Source of the DNA: Streptomyces buecherae
Lineage (GTDB): Bacteria > Actinomycetota > Actinomycetes > Streptomycetales > Streptomycetaceae
Assembly (NCBI RefSeq): GCF_014295035.1
Contig: NZ_CP060404.1
Location: forward strand, 4,620,501 to 4,684,500
Length of the DNA: 64,000 nucleotides
Reading direction: 5' to 3'
Under the pieces are notes generated by a model. The model was given only the letters and a program-made list of their open reading frames with translations. It searched no databases and was not told the DNA's origin. This document shows positions 52,497 to 60,675 of the stretch, piece after piece. The position numbers and the translations under genes are program-made. Within the stretch, counting starts at the first letter, position 1; each line of letters opens with the position of its first letter.

Positions 52497-53481
52497 ATGA
52501 GCGAAGGCGGATCGGACGCTGAGAGGTTCCGCGACCTCTCTGACTGCCCCGGTTGGTTTGGGTGGGGCTACGGCGATGGTCGTGGTGGTTTCGACCCGGC
52601 GATTCATGCGGCCTGGCCCGCTTACCCATGCTCGCCGGGTGGGGTGCACGGTCTGTTCGACTTGGCGCAGTTCCCGGAGGGCACCCGTTTCGAGCCCATG
52701 GATGACATTGATCGCTGTGTCCTGTTCAGCGCGTACAACCATGACTCGAAGAAGTCGCACCCCCCGGGATCCGTGGTCGCGGGATGCGTTCCAGGTGGCG
52801 ATCTGGCATGAAGACCTGCTTCGCCTGCGGAAGGAGGGCCTCATCAGCGGCGTTACCCCGATCAGTCATCGCGAGTGGGAGCTCCGCCGGCGCATCGAGA
52901 TGGGATGGAAGCGGGGAGTCAGGTACTTCACCAAGGACGATCAAGGCAACAGTCGGGAGATCTCGCTTCCAAGCCTGCCCGAGCTACCGGTAGAAGTAGA
53001 TTTCTGGGATGGCGATTCCTACACGTACCCTGCCTTCGAGGAAGACGGCAACGAGGCTCCTCTGACGATCACCGCCGCGGGTTGGGAAGTCGTCACCCAG
53101 CAGCTCTCGGAGCAGGTCGAGCTTCCCGAGTCTCTGCCAGACCTGCGCAAGCTCTTGGGCAACGAGCTCTATGACCACGCGGTCCGCGAAGTCGGCTTCG
53201 CGGTGGAGTCAGCGTTGCGAGACGCGGTGGGCAACGATGATGGGTACGGTCAGAGGCTCGTTAGGGAGTTCATCGACCACCTGCATGACGAAGTCATCGC
53301 CTACAACACGATGCTGAAGATCTACCGACTCCGGCTGCGGACGTTCTTCAAGTTCATTCGCAACCCGCACGCCCACCGCAAGGTCTCCCTGACACGGCCT
53401 CACGCCCTCTCCTTGACTGCACATGCCCTCCACCTGCTAAGCGACACCCAGCAGTTTGGCGGCGAGGGAGACCAGCAGTAA
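52497..53481 (+). pseudogene. TIGR02391-type protein split by a +1 frameshift at a C6 run
   Basis: The start frame (ATG 52497) reads GWGYGDGRGGFDPAIHAAW up to NHDSKKSHPP; the continuation is in the next frame as RDPWSRDAFQVAIWHEDLLR through to a helical C-terminus with LKIYRLRLRTFFKFIRNPHAH. That last segment is the signature of the TIGR02391 (Ymh-like) family. The shift falls at CCCCCC (52760-52765); removing one C joins the two parts as one 327-residue protein. It could be a real inactivation, a variable-length homopolymer switch, or a sequencing error. It is the last gene before the right end of the island. Confidence 0.7.
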
Positions 53482-53723
53482 GACGCTCAGGTCTGGCACT
53501 CCGCTCCCACATCTGCATTCTGCCGAAGCGGTCAGCTGCGTCATTGACGGAGACTCCGGCTACCTGGGAACCAAGGGGCACGTAACGGACCAGCGCTGCG
53601 TGAGCGGACCGGGCCGCACAGGATGGATTTGGTGGCATGCGGAGCGGGGGCTGTGGCTCTTTGACCTGGTGAAATGAGATTCGGCGACATCGTCCGGCAT
53701 GGGCTGAGATGATCTTGCAGGCC

Positions 53724-53766
53724 CTCGTAATGCGTAGGTCTCGGGTTCGAATCCCGAAGGCGGCTC
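53724..53766 (+). repeat. attR: 43-base direct repeat of the tRNA-Thr 3' half
   Basis: Identical to 24510-24552. Here it lacks the 5' half of the tRNA, so it is not a gene. It marks the right end of the island; chromosomal DNA resumes at 53767. The 242 bases before it (53482-53723) contain no supported gene. Confidence 0.93.
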
Positions 53767-54125
53767 GGATTAGTCTCAGGACTCACTCGCCGTGATTTGG
53801 GGCTTTTTCATGTTGAGGGCGTGGTGGGTTGCTCGGACGCGAGCCAGGGTGTGTGGGGAAGCTTTCAACCGGCCGTTTCGTGGGTGCGAGTGACTGTTGC
53901 GCGGTGGGGTGACACGCGGCGTTGGCTTGCCCGTTGGGCCAACCCGGGCGTCAGCGCCCTTCGCTATCGTTCTACGCGTTTCGTTGGTCCGAAGCGGAGC
54001 CGGGCATCGTCGAACCGGAAGCCGGGAACCGGAGGCCAACCGTCAGCCCGGACCGTGGCCCTCCGGGCCGCTGGATGACGGAGGCTTCTGGTCCGCACGC
54101 GGGTTCCCGAAGAGACGAGGCGGCG
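53767..54125 (+). other. Chromosomal interval right of the island
   Basis: No supported gene. Before integration this DNA would have followed tRNA-Thr directly. GGCTTTTTC at 53802-53810 is the only short T-run. Base composition rises to the chromosomal level within the first 100 bases. Confidence 0.4.
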
Positions 54126-54502
54126 ATGCACGTCAAGAGCGCTCGACACGAGACGGCTGGCGGGGCGATCGACGTCCGAGAGGTGGGGGCGGGAAAGGCC
54201 CTCCTGTTCGTGCACGGTCTGATGGTCAACGGCCATGTGTGGGACCCGCTGGTATCCGCGTTGCGTGAGCGGTCCCATCTGGTCCTGCCTGACCTGCCTC
54301 TGGGGGGTCACCGTATGCCGCTCGGGGCGGACGCGGACAGCTCGTTGGAGGCGCACGCCGCGGGGCAGCGTGCTTCGCGCGCGGCTCGGTCGCCGTCGCG
54401 GAGCGTTCGCGCGCTTTCGTCTCGCTCGACGAACCGGACTGGCTCGCCGAGCGGATCGTCGAGTTCGTCGCCGGTGGCGAGGGGTCGCACGACGCCCGGT
54501 GA
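54126..54502 (+). pseudogene. Alpha/beta hydrolase with a large internal deletion
   Basis: The first 75 residues from ATG 54126 are an ordinary hydrolase N-terminus: GAIDVREVGAGKALLFVHGL (the HG oxyanion motif) and WDPLVSALRERSHLVLPDLP. The frame is then lost. Another frame, ending at the TGA 54500-54502, gives a matching C-terminus (RAFVSLDEPDWLAERIVEFV). Between them about 150 residues, including the nucleophile elbow and catalytic Asp/His, are missing. It is a deletion remnant close to the attR junction, so the deletion may have come with an earlier integration event. Confidence 0.6.
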
Positions 54503-54676
54503 GGGCAGGAGCGCCGTGCACCTGCCCCACCTGAGCCCTGTCCGAGCCCTGCCCGAGCAAGGAAGGGCCGCCCGCGTGGGCAGCCGCGAGGGAAGGGGCC
54601 GAAGGGTTTCCCCGGTTCGTCGTCGCGGGGATACAGTCCGGCCAGGGACCGGGGCCCGGGTCAGGGGAGGGTTAGC

Positions 54677-56830
54677 GTGTTGGAGATCGTGACGGTGAGT
54701 GCGCTCACCGCGTTCCTCACCGCGGTGGGGAACGGCGCCGCCGGCGAGTTCGGCCGCCAGTTGCATCTGTCGACCGGCGCGCTCGTACGGCGGACGCTGG
54801 GCCGGGAGACGCAGTTGCCCGCCGCCCCGCAGGGTTGGCAGGAGTTGGCCCACCAACTGCATCCGGCCCTGCTGCGCAACGCGGAGCACGCCCACGCCTG
54901 GGCCTCCCTCCTGCACACCCAGGGCGGGCCGGTGCCGGTGCTGCGGCCCGGGCCCGGGTTGCCGCCGGCCACCCGGCACTTCACCGACCGCGACGACGTG
55001 CTCAAGCGGTTGCGGCGGGAGGCGACGCGTGCCGCGGCGGGGCAGCCGCGCGCCGCGCTGCTGTACGGGCCGCCCGGCATCGGCACCAGTGCGGTGGCGC
55101 TGTACTTCGGGGCGGATCAGGGCGCACTCTTCCCCGACGGGCGGTTCTACGTCGACCTGCGGGACGCGTCGGGCGGGAGCGGCGTTGAGCCGGCCGCCGT
55201 CGTGGGTCGGCTGTTGCGGACCATGGGCGTCGAGGCCGAGCAACTGCCGCCCACCGAGGCCGGGCGGGTGCAGCTCTACCGGAGCCTCACGGCCGGCTGC
55301 CGGGCGTTGGTGCTGGTCGACCACGTGACGACGGCCGCCCAGATCCGGCACCTCGTCCCCGCCACGCCGGAACTCCTCCTCCTGGCCGTCTCCTCCGGCC
55401 CGGACCTGGTGGTGGAGGCCGAGCGGATCGCCGTGCCGCCGCTGCGCGAGCGGGACGCGGTGAAGATGTTGCGGAAGGTGGCCGGGCCGGAGGCGGTCGC
55501 GCAGGCCAAGCCGCGGTTGCCGGGCGTGCTCGCGAGCTGTGCCGGCAACCCGTTCGCCCTGAAGATCGCGGCCATGCGGCTGCTGACCGAGGGGTCGGGC
55601 CCGGCCGGCGGCGCGGGCGGTACGGGCGACGAGGACGCGCCGGCGGGCAGCGATCCGGTGTGGGCCACGGCCCACCACGCGTACCGTCGGCTGCGGCCGG
55701 AGACGGCCCGGCTCTGTCGGCTGACCGCGCTCGGCGACTGGCCGGCGATCGACGCCGCGTTGGCCGCGCGGGCCGCGGGTGTCGAGCTGGCGGAGGCCGG
55801 CGCGATGCTCGCCGAGGCGGCCGAGGAACAGGTCCTTGACGCGTCGTACGACGGTCGTTTCCGTTTCCGGCCCGGGGTGCGCGGTTACCTGGAGCAGGCC
55901 GCGGGGGCGCAGGACGGTCCCGCGCGGTGTTCGGCCGCGGTCGCGCGCACCCTTGACGGCCTGCGGGTTCGCGCCCTGTACGCGGCCCGGGCCGCGCTGC
56001 CGCAGAGCTGGCGCACCGATCTCGCGCCCGGTGACGAGAACCCGTACGCCGACGAGGCAGCGGGCCTCGCGGCGCTGCGGGCCGAGGCCGCGAACCTGGT
56101 GCGGGCGGTTCGGCTGGCCGACGAGTACCAGCACGTGGAGATGGCGTGCGAGCTGGCCCGCGCGCTGTGGCCGGTGCAACTGAAGCTGGGCTACTGGGAC
56201 GAGGCGCTGCCCGCGCTGCGGATCGCGGCCCGGCTCGTGGACGCGTACCGGCCGGAGACCCGGATGGCCGGGGCGCTGCACTTCCAACTCGCCCACTGTC
56301 TCGGTGCGCTGGAGCGCTGGGAGGAGGCCGACCGCGCGGCCAGTGCCGCCGTGGCCAGCGAGCGCGCCGCCGGGCACCTGTTGGGCGAGGCGTCGTGCGT
56401 GGAGATGCGGGGGCTGCTGCGGCTGAACCGGTGGTCGTACGAGGCGGCGTACGAGCACTTCGTGCGGGCCGAGCGCGTCTACCGGCGCATCGGGCCCGGG
56501 CAGGAGGGCGCCGGCGACCTGGGGCGCGCCCTCGCGCTGGCCGCGCGGCACCAGGGGCGGGCGTTGCGCGGGATGGGGCGACTGGAGGAGTCGCGGGTCA
56601 GGTTGGAGCGGGCGCGGGACTTCTTCGCGGGTGGGAGCGGGGCCGAGCGCGAGCCCTACAACGAGGCCCGTGCCCTGACCGACCTCGCCGAGACGTTGCT
56701 CGACGGGGGTGACACGGCCGCCGCGCTGGCGGCGATCGCCGAAGCCGAGCGCCTCCTCACGCCCCAGCGAGCCACCCCGCACCTCCGCTACCTCGACCAG
56801 TTGCGCCGCCGCTGTCAGGCGGTGGCGTGA
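54677..56830 (+). CDS. STAND/NB-ARC-type ATPase-like protein with TPR domain and altered P-loop
   Basis: A 717-residue protein. After a 100-residue N-terminus (LTAFLTAVGNGAAGEFGRQL) the NB-ARC-like module has RAALLYGPPGIGTSAVALYF, where the P-loop Lys is replaced by Thr (GxGTS instead of GKS/T), a Walker B CRALVLVDHV and a GNPFALKIAA (GxP) motif. Residues 450-710 are TPR-like helices (EALPALRIAARLVDAYRP, LERWEEADRAASAAVASE). Such proteins are signalling switches or regulators; without the Lys, nucleotide hydrolysis is doubtful, so it may only bind. GTG 54677 has GGGGAGGG six bases before it. The 3' end overlaps the convergent next gene by 74 bases. Confidence 0.8.
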   Translation: MLEIVTVSALTAFLTAVGNGAAGEFGRQLHLSTGALVRRTLGRETQLPAAPQGWQELAHQLHPALLRNAEHAHAWASLLHTQGGPVPVLRPGPGLPPATRHFTDRDDVLKRLRREATRAAAGQPRAALLYGPPGIGTSAVALYFGADQGALFPDGRFYVDLRDASGGSGVEPAAVVGRLLRTMGVEAEQLPPTEAGRVQLYRSLTAGCRALVLVDHVTTAAQIRHLVPATPELLLLAVSSGPDLVVEAERIAVPPLRERDAVKMLRKVAGPEAVAQAKPRLPGVLASCAGNPFALKIAAMRLLTEGSGPAGGAGGTGDEDAPAGSDPVWATAHHAYRRLRPETARLCRLTALGDWPAIDAALAARAAGVELAEAGAMLAEAAEEQVLDASYDGRFRFRPGVRGYLEQAAGAQDGPARCSAAVARTLDGLRVRALYAARAALPQSWRTDLAPGDENPYADEAAGLAALRAEAANLVRAVRLADEYQHVEMACELARALWPVQLKLGYWDEALPALRIAARLVDAYRPETRMAGALHFQLAHCLGALERWEEADRAASAAVASERAAGHLLGEASCVEMRGLLRLNRWSYEAAYEHFVRAERVYRRIGPGQEGAGDLGRALALAARHQGRALRGMGRLEESRVRLERARDFFAGGSGAEREPYNEARALTDLAETLLDGGDTAAALAAIAEAERLLTPQRATPHLRYLDQLRRRCQAVA

Positions 56831-58574
56831 CCGGGGGCTTCCCCACCGAGTGGGGCCGTGCCGGGCGGACCCGTACCGGGTGCGCGTCGCCGGCCGTGTG
56901 TACCCGGAGCGTGACGCCGCCCGGCGGCAGCGTGCTGCCGGCGGCCAGCCAGGCGTGGAGGGCCGAGGCGTACGCGGCCGGGTCGGCGTCGGCGTCCGGG
57001 GTTGCCGTGAGGGTGAGCAGGCCGTGGGTGCGGGTGCGGGCCACGCAGTGGTGGGGGCCGGTCGCGTAGCTGGCGAGGGTGGCGTGTGGGTGGCGAGCCA
57101 GTACCTCCGCGGTCCACGCGGCGGGGCCGCCGAGGCGGGGGTCGTCCGGGGGGTCGTCGCGCATGATGACGTCGGCCAGGGCCAGGTCGCTCGGGTCGCG
57201 GGTGTCCTCGTGGACGGCGAGGTGGGCGACGAGGTGGGCGGTGAGCTGTGCGGCGCCGGCCGCGTACGGGTGGTCCGTGGAGCGTTCGATCTCGATGTCG
57301 GTGCCGCGCACGCGGGTGCGTACGCGCAGTGGCGTGGTGCGGCGGGGTGGGTCGTACGGCGGTAGGGGCAGCGGTTCGAGGAGGGCGGGGGTGGCGGGTT
57401 CGGGGAGGTCGAGCAGGGCGTAGAAGTGTCGGCGCAGCAGGGTGGCCGACGCGCCCGGTGCCGAGGTGGTGAACTCGGCTGGGCCCGGGTGTGGTTGGTG
57501 CTCGGCCAGGAGGCGTTCCAGCGCGGGGCGCAGGGGGGCGGCGGGGTCGAGCCGGGGTGCCTGGCGTACGAAGTCGGCGAGCGGGGCCTCGGGGTCCAGG
57601 CGCCGTTGGTCGTGGGCGGCCAGGAGGACGGGGGTGCCGAGGGCCGCGGCGTAGTAGCTGACCGCTCCGAAGTCGCCGATGACCGCGTCGGCCGCCAGCA
57701 GGGCCTGCCGCCAGCCGTGTATGGGGTCGATCAGCGCGAGTCCGCCGCGCCGGGCCCGGTCCAGCCAGACGCGTATCTGCCCGGGGCCGTGGCCGTGCCA
57801 GATGTTGGGGTGCAGCACGGCGGCCAGCCGGTAGTCGTTGGCCGGCAGTTCGGCGGCGAGCCGGGGCAGCAGGCCGGGCAGCATGTCCTGGCCGCCGCCG
57901 TCGCCGAAGAAACCCTCCGGGTTCCAGGTGGAGTTCAGGACGACGAGCCGCTGGCCACTGCGTACGCCCAGCGCGCGCCGGTAGCGCTCACGGTGTGGGC
58001 GGGCGGCCAGCATGCGGTCGAAGGCGGGGTCGCCGGCGATGACCGCCGCCTTCTCGGCCGCGGGGCAGGCTCGGCGCAGCCGTTCCCGCTGCTCCGGGTG
58101 GGAGAGCACGAGGCCGTCGACGTACGGCTCGCCGTCGGCCAGCAGCCATTCGGGCGAGAGGCCGAACGTGGGCTCCGTGCCCGTGTGGTCGGCCGTGGCG
58201 AGTCTCTTCGTGTAGCCCACGCCGTGTGAGAGCACTGTCAACTTGCCCTTCAATGCGGCGAGTTGCCCGCCGAAGCTGGCGGAGATGGCGAGGTCTACGG
58301 GGGTGGTCAGGGCCTGGTGCCAGGGCATGGCGGGGAGGGCGAGGTCGGCGAAGAGGTCGGTGAGGCCGCCCTGGAACGCGGAGGAGCCGGTGGTGGTGAC
58401 GAGGAGTTGGACGCGGAAGTCGTCGTGGAACAGGGGCAGTACGTCGAGCAGCCGGCCGGCCGAGGTGACGTTGTGGGCCACCAGGAGGACCCGGCGAAGG
58501 GGCGAGCGGGTGGTCCAGCGGTCGGCGTCGGCGCCGACCGGGACGCGTAGGGCCGCGGGGTCGGGTGACCGCAC
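56757..58574 (-). CDS. CDP-glycerol glycerophosphotransferase-like protein
   Basis: A 605-residue protein of GT-B-like layout: N-terminal Rossmann-type half with RRVLLVAHNVTSAGRLLDVL and LTVLSHGVGYTK, then a C-terminal half with VIAGDPAFDRM, VVLNSTWNPEGFFGDGGG and ALLAADAVIGDFGAVSYYAA. The last matches the CDP-glycerol:poly(glycerophosphate) glycerophosphotransferase region (D.VIgDfSS..yE), which suggests transfer of a glycerol phosphate or similar group to the cell wall. The C-terminal 190 residues are Pro/Asp-rich and specific to this protein. GTG 58574 follows GGGAGG with six bases. Long GC-rich overlap with the STAND gene. Old Streptomyces annotations of this family carry the wrong name 'translation initiation factor IF-2'. 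Confidence 0.75.
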   Translation of the reverse strand: MRSPDPAALRVPVGADADRWTTRSPLRRVLLVAHNVTSAGRLLDVLPLFHDDFRVQLLVTTTGSSAFQGGLTDLFADLALPAMPWHQALTTPVDLAISASFGGQLAALKGKLTVLSHGVGYTKRLATADHTGTEPTFGLSPEWLLADGEPYVDGLVLSHPEQRERLRRACPAAEKAAVIAGDPAFDRMLAARPHRERYRRALGVRSGQRLVVLNSTWNPEGFFGDGGGQDMLPGLLPRLAAELPANDYRLAAVLHPNIWHGHGPGQIRVWLDRARRGGLALIDPIHGWRQALLAADAVIGDFGAVSYYAAALGTPVLLAAHDQRRLDPEAPLADFVRQAPRLDPAAPLRPALERLLAEHQPHPGPAEFTTSAPGASATLLRRHFYALLDLPEPATPALLEPLPLPPYDPPRRTTPLRVRTRVRGTDIEIERSTDHPYAAGAAQLTAHLVAHLAVHEDTRDPSDLALADVIMRDDPPDDPRLGGPAAWTAEVLARHPHATLASYATGPHHCVARTRTHGLLTLTATPDADADPAAYASALHAWLAAGSTLPPGGVTLRVHTAGDAHPVRVRPARPHSVGKPPVTPPPDSGGATGRGSGGAGWLAGA

Positions 58575-58622
58575 GTGTCACCTCCCGTCGGCCTGTCGGC
58601 TACCGCGCGTTCTCGCCCGGTG

Positions 58623-58643
58623 GATCACCCTAACCAGGTGATC
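58623..58643. promoter_or_regulatory. Inverted repeat upstream of the glycerophosphotransferase-like gene
   Basis: GATCACC-N7-GGTGATC, 49-69 bases before GTG 58574 and about 130 bases after the MFS stop. It could be an operator or a weak terminator of the MFS operon. Two exact 16-base copies of CTGCCTCCGGGGCCGC lie at 58685-58716. Confidence 0.35.
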
Positions 58644-58771
58644 GGCGCGGCGACGAGACGGGCCCGCTCGCCCGCCGGGCCGGCCTGCCTCCGGGGCCGC
58701 CTGCCTCCGGGGCCGCCCGCCCCCGGGCGCGTGCACGGGGGGCGGGCGGAAGGGGTGAGGTGCGTTCGGGG

Positions 58772-60106
58772 CTAGGAGGCCGCGGGCTCGACGGGTTCGG
58801 CGGCGGTGGGTTCGGCGGCGGGCTCGGCGGGGGCGGTGGGCTTGGGGGTGTCCTGGGCCGTGGCGGTCCAGCGGATGCGGGTGGCGCAGGCGGCGACCAG
58901 GACGGCCGAGGCCGCGACCGCGCCCATGCCCCAGGTCATGCTGCTGCCCTGGGCGATGAAGCCGATGACCGGCGGGCCGGCCAGCAGGCCCGTGGTGCCC
59001 ATGGCGGCGACCAGGGCCAGCGCGTCGGAGCCCTGGCGGGCGGCGGCGACGTACACGCACGGGGTGACCGCGGCGATGCCGAGGCCCATGCAGGCGAAGC
59101 CGAGCAGCGCGGGGACGACGCCGCCGGCCAGCAGGGCCAGGGCGAGGCCGGTGCCGGCCAGGACGCTGCCGACGCGGACGACGCGGCCGTCGCCCCAGCG
59201 GGCGCGCCAGCCGTCGGCGAAGAGCCGGGCCGCCACCATCATCACCGAGACGACGGCGATGCCCAGCGGGGCGACCTTGGCCGAGGCGCCGGCGACCTCC
59301 TCCAGGTACAGGGCCGACCAGTCGTTCATGGCGCCCTCGGTGACGGTGCCGAAGACCATGGCGCCGCCCATCCACAGCGTGGCCGTGGCCGGCAGGCTGA
59401 GCCGGCGGCGCGGCTGGTCCGCCTGGTCCGTCGCGGCCTCGTCAGTGGCCTGGTCGGCAGCCTGGTCGGCGGCTGCCGGGTTCTCGGCGGTCTGGAGCCC
59501 GGCGGGGTCGCCGGTGGCCTGTTCGGCCGGGGCCTCGTCGGGGAGCAGGTGGGAGCGGGTGGCGACGACGAGCAGGGCGATGATCGCGGCGGCGGCGCCG
59601 AAGTGCGCGGCGACGGAGTCGGTCAGCGCGTTCATGCCGGACGCCAGGAGGGCGGCGAAGAGCGAGCCGGCGCTGAAGACGGCGTGCAGCTTGGCCATGG
59701 CCGTGCGGTCGTGGCGGGCTTCGAGGGCCGCGCCCTGGGCGTTCATGGCGACGTTCAGGCAGCCGACGGCGAGGCCGTCGAGGCACATCACGGCGAGCGC
59801 CAGCGGGTAGTTGGGTGCCGCGGCGAGGCCGAGCAGGACCGCGCCGAGGAACAGGCCCGAGACGACGGCCAGCCGCCGCGAGCCCAGGCGCCGGGTCAAC
59901 ACGGCCACCAGCGGGAAGGAGATCGCGGCGCCGACGCCGGCCGCCATCAGCAGCAGTCCGACCTCGGCCTTGCTCAGGTCCAGGTCGGACTTGAGCGCCG
60001 GCAGCCGCGCGGCCCAGGTCGCGTACTGGAAGCCCAGGACGCAGAACAGCGCCGCGATCGCCAGCAGCCGCCGGCGGAAGTCGTCGCGAACACCCAGCAT
60101 GTGCAT
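58772..60106 (-). CDS. MFS transporter, probable exporter
   Basis: A 444-residue protein with 12 predicted membrane helices in two halves. The first loop carries the MFS motif VLTRRLGSRRLAVVSGLFLG (GxxxDRxGRR-like). The central cytoplasmic loop (about 195-240) is Glu/Asp/Ala-rich. The N-terminus FCVLGFQYATWAARLPALKSD is typical of the FucP/YbjJ-like group. It is the last gene of the minus-strand operon with dioxygenase, decarboxylase and acetyltransferase; its ATG overlaps the GNAT stop as ATGA. Export of the pathway product is the simplest role, inferred from position only. Confidence 0.88.
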   Translation of the reverse strand: MHMLGVRDDFRRRLLAIAALFCVLGFQYATWAARLPALKSDLDLSKAEVGLLLMAAGVGAAISFPLVAVLTRRLGSRRLAVVSGLFLGAVLLGLAAAPNYPLALAVMCLDGLAVGCLNVAMNAQGAALEARHDRTAMAKLHAVFSAGSLFAALLASGMNALTDSVAAHFGAAAAIIALLVVATRSHLLPDEAPAEQATGDPAGLQTAENPAAADQAADQATDEAATDQADQPRRRLSLPATATLWMGGAMVFGTVTEGAMNDWSALYLEEVAGASAKVAPLGIAVVSVMMVAARLFADGWRARWGDGRVVRVGSVLAGTGLALALLAGGVVPALLGFACMGLGIAAVTPCVYVAAARQGSDALALVAAMGTTGLLAGPPVIGFIAQGSSMTWGMGAVAASAVLVAACATRIRWTATAQDTPKPTAPAEPAAEPTAAEPVEPAAS

Positions 60107-60675
60107 CAGCCCACTTCGTCGGTCACGGGTGTCCCGGGGCGCGCGTCGCCGGCGCGTCCGGGGGTCGGGGTGCGCCCGGGCACCGGCGCGGACATGTAGA
60201 CGGCGTCCGCGCCGTAGCTGTCGGGGAGCGGCACCTCGGGGTGCGGGCGGTACCCGTGCCCCGCCCAGAACGGCGCGCTGCCCGCGACGGCGACCAGGGA
60301 GATCTGTTCGTGCCCCGCGCCCCGCGCGGCGGCCGTCAGGTGCCGCAGCAGCCGCCGGGCCAGGCCCGCCCCGCGGTGCTCCGGGGCGACGACCAGGTCG
60401 TGCAGGTGGAGGTTGCGGGTGGGGACGGCGGCGGTCGCCGTCTCCGCGTGGGACAGGTCGGGGCTGTGGAAGGGCGGGTAGGGCAGCGCGAGCAGGTAGC
60501 CCACGAGGTCGCCGGCGCGGTCCAGGACGGTGCAGGTGGCGGGCGAGGCCCGGGCCCGCGAGCGCAGCGCGGCCTCGCCCTCGGACAGCCCGAGTCCGGC
60601 GTAGGTGCGCTCCTCAAGGGCGGCCAGGGCGGGCCAGTCGGCGTCGGCGATGGGGCGGATGCGGACGTCGTTCAC
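60106..60675 (-). CDS. GNAT-family N-acetyltransferase
   Basis: A 189-residue protein with the GNAT fold: VRIRPIADADWPALAALEER at the start and the acetyl-CoA-binding motif LVVAPEHRGAGLARRLLRHL (about residues 102-121), then FWAGHGYRPHPE. It transfers an acetyl group to an amine; the substrate is unknown. GTG 60675 follows the decarboxylase stop without a gap (TAGGTG), and its stop overlaps the MFS start. In small-molecule operons such an enzyme modifies the product or protects the producer; here it could acetylate the amine made by the decarboxylase. The Pro/Arg-rich last 25 residues look disordered. Confidence 0.88.
   Translation of the reverse strand: MNDVRIRPIADADWPALAALEERTYAGLGLSEGEAALRSRARASPATCTVLDRAGDLVGYLLALPYPPFHSPDLSHAETATAAVPTRNLHLHDLVVAPEHRGAGLARRLLRHLTAAARGAGHEQISLVAVAGSAPFWAGHGYRPHPEVPLPDSYGADAVYMSAPVPGRTPTPGRAGDARPGTPVTDEVG

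Larger units (their letters stand above)
24510..53766 (+). mobile_element. 29.2-kb genomic island integrated at tRNA-Thr
   Basis: The island is bounded by a 43-base direct repeat of the tRNA 3' end, the classic footprint of tyrosine-recombinase integration. It begins with an excisionase-like HTH gene, and its base composition is visibly less GC-rich than the flanking chromosome. Cargo in order: WD40 protein (nonsense), small membrane protein, IS982-like remnant, frameshifted regulator, small hypotheticals, truncated serine hydrolase, then the large defence locus and an HNH protein. No integrase, replication or transfer gene was recognised, so it is probably immobilised or depends on a helper. 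The surviving defence genes are intact while most other cargo is decayed, which suggests selection for the defence locus. Confidence 0.9.

Noticed and set aside
53456..53677. Possible small gene or integrase end left of attR
   Set aside because: The 73-residue translation lacks the tyrosine-recombinase HxxR or Tyr motifs and overlaps the end of the preceding gene.
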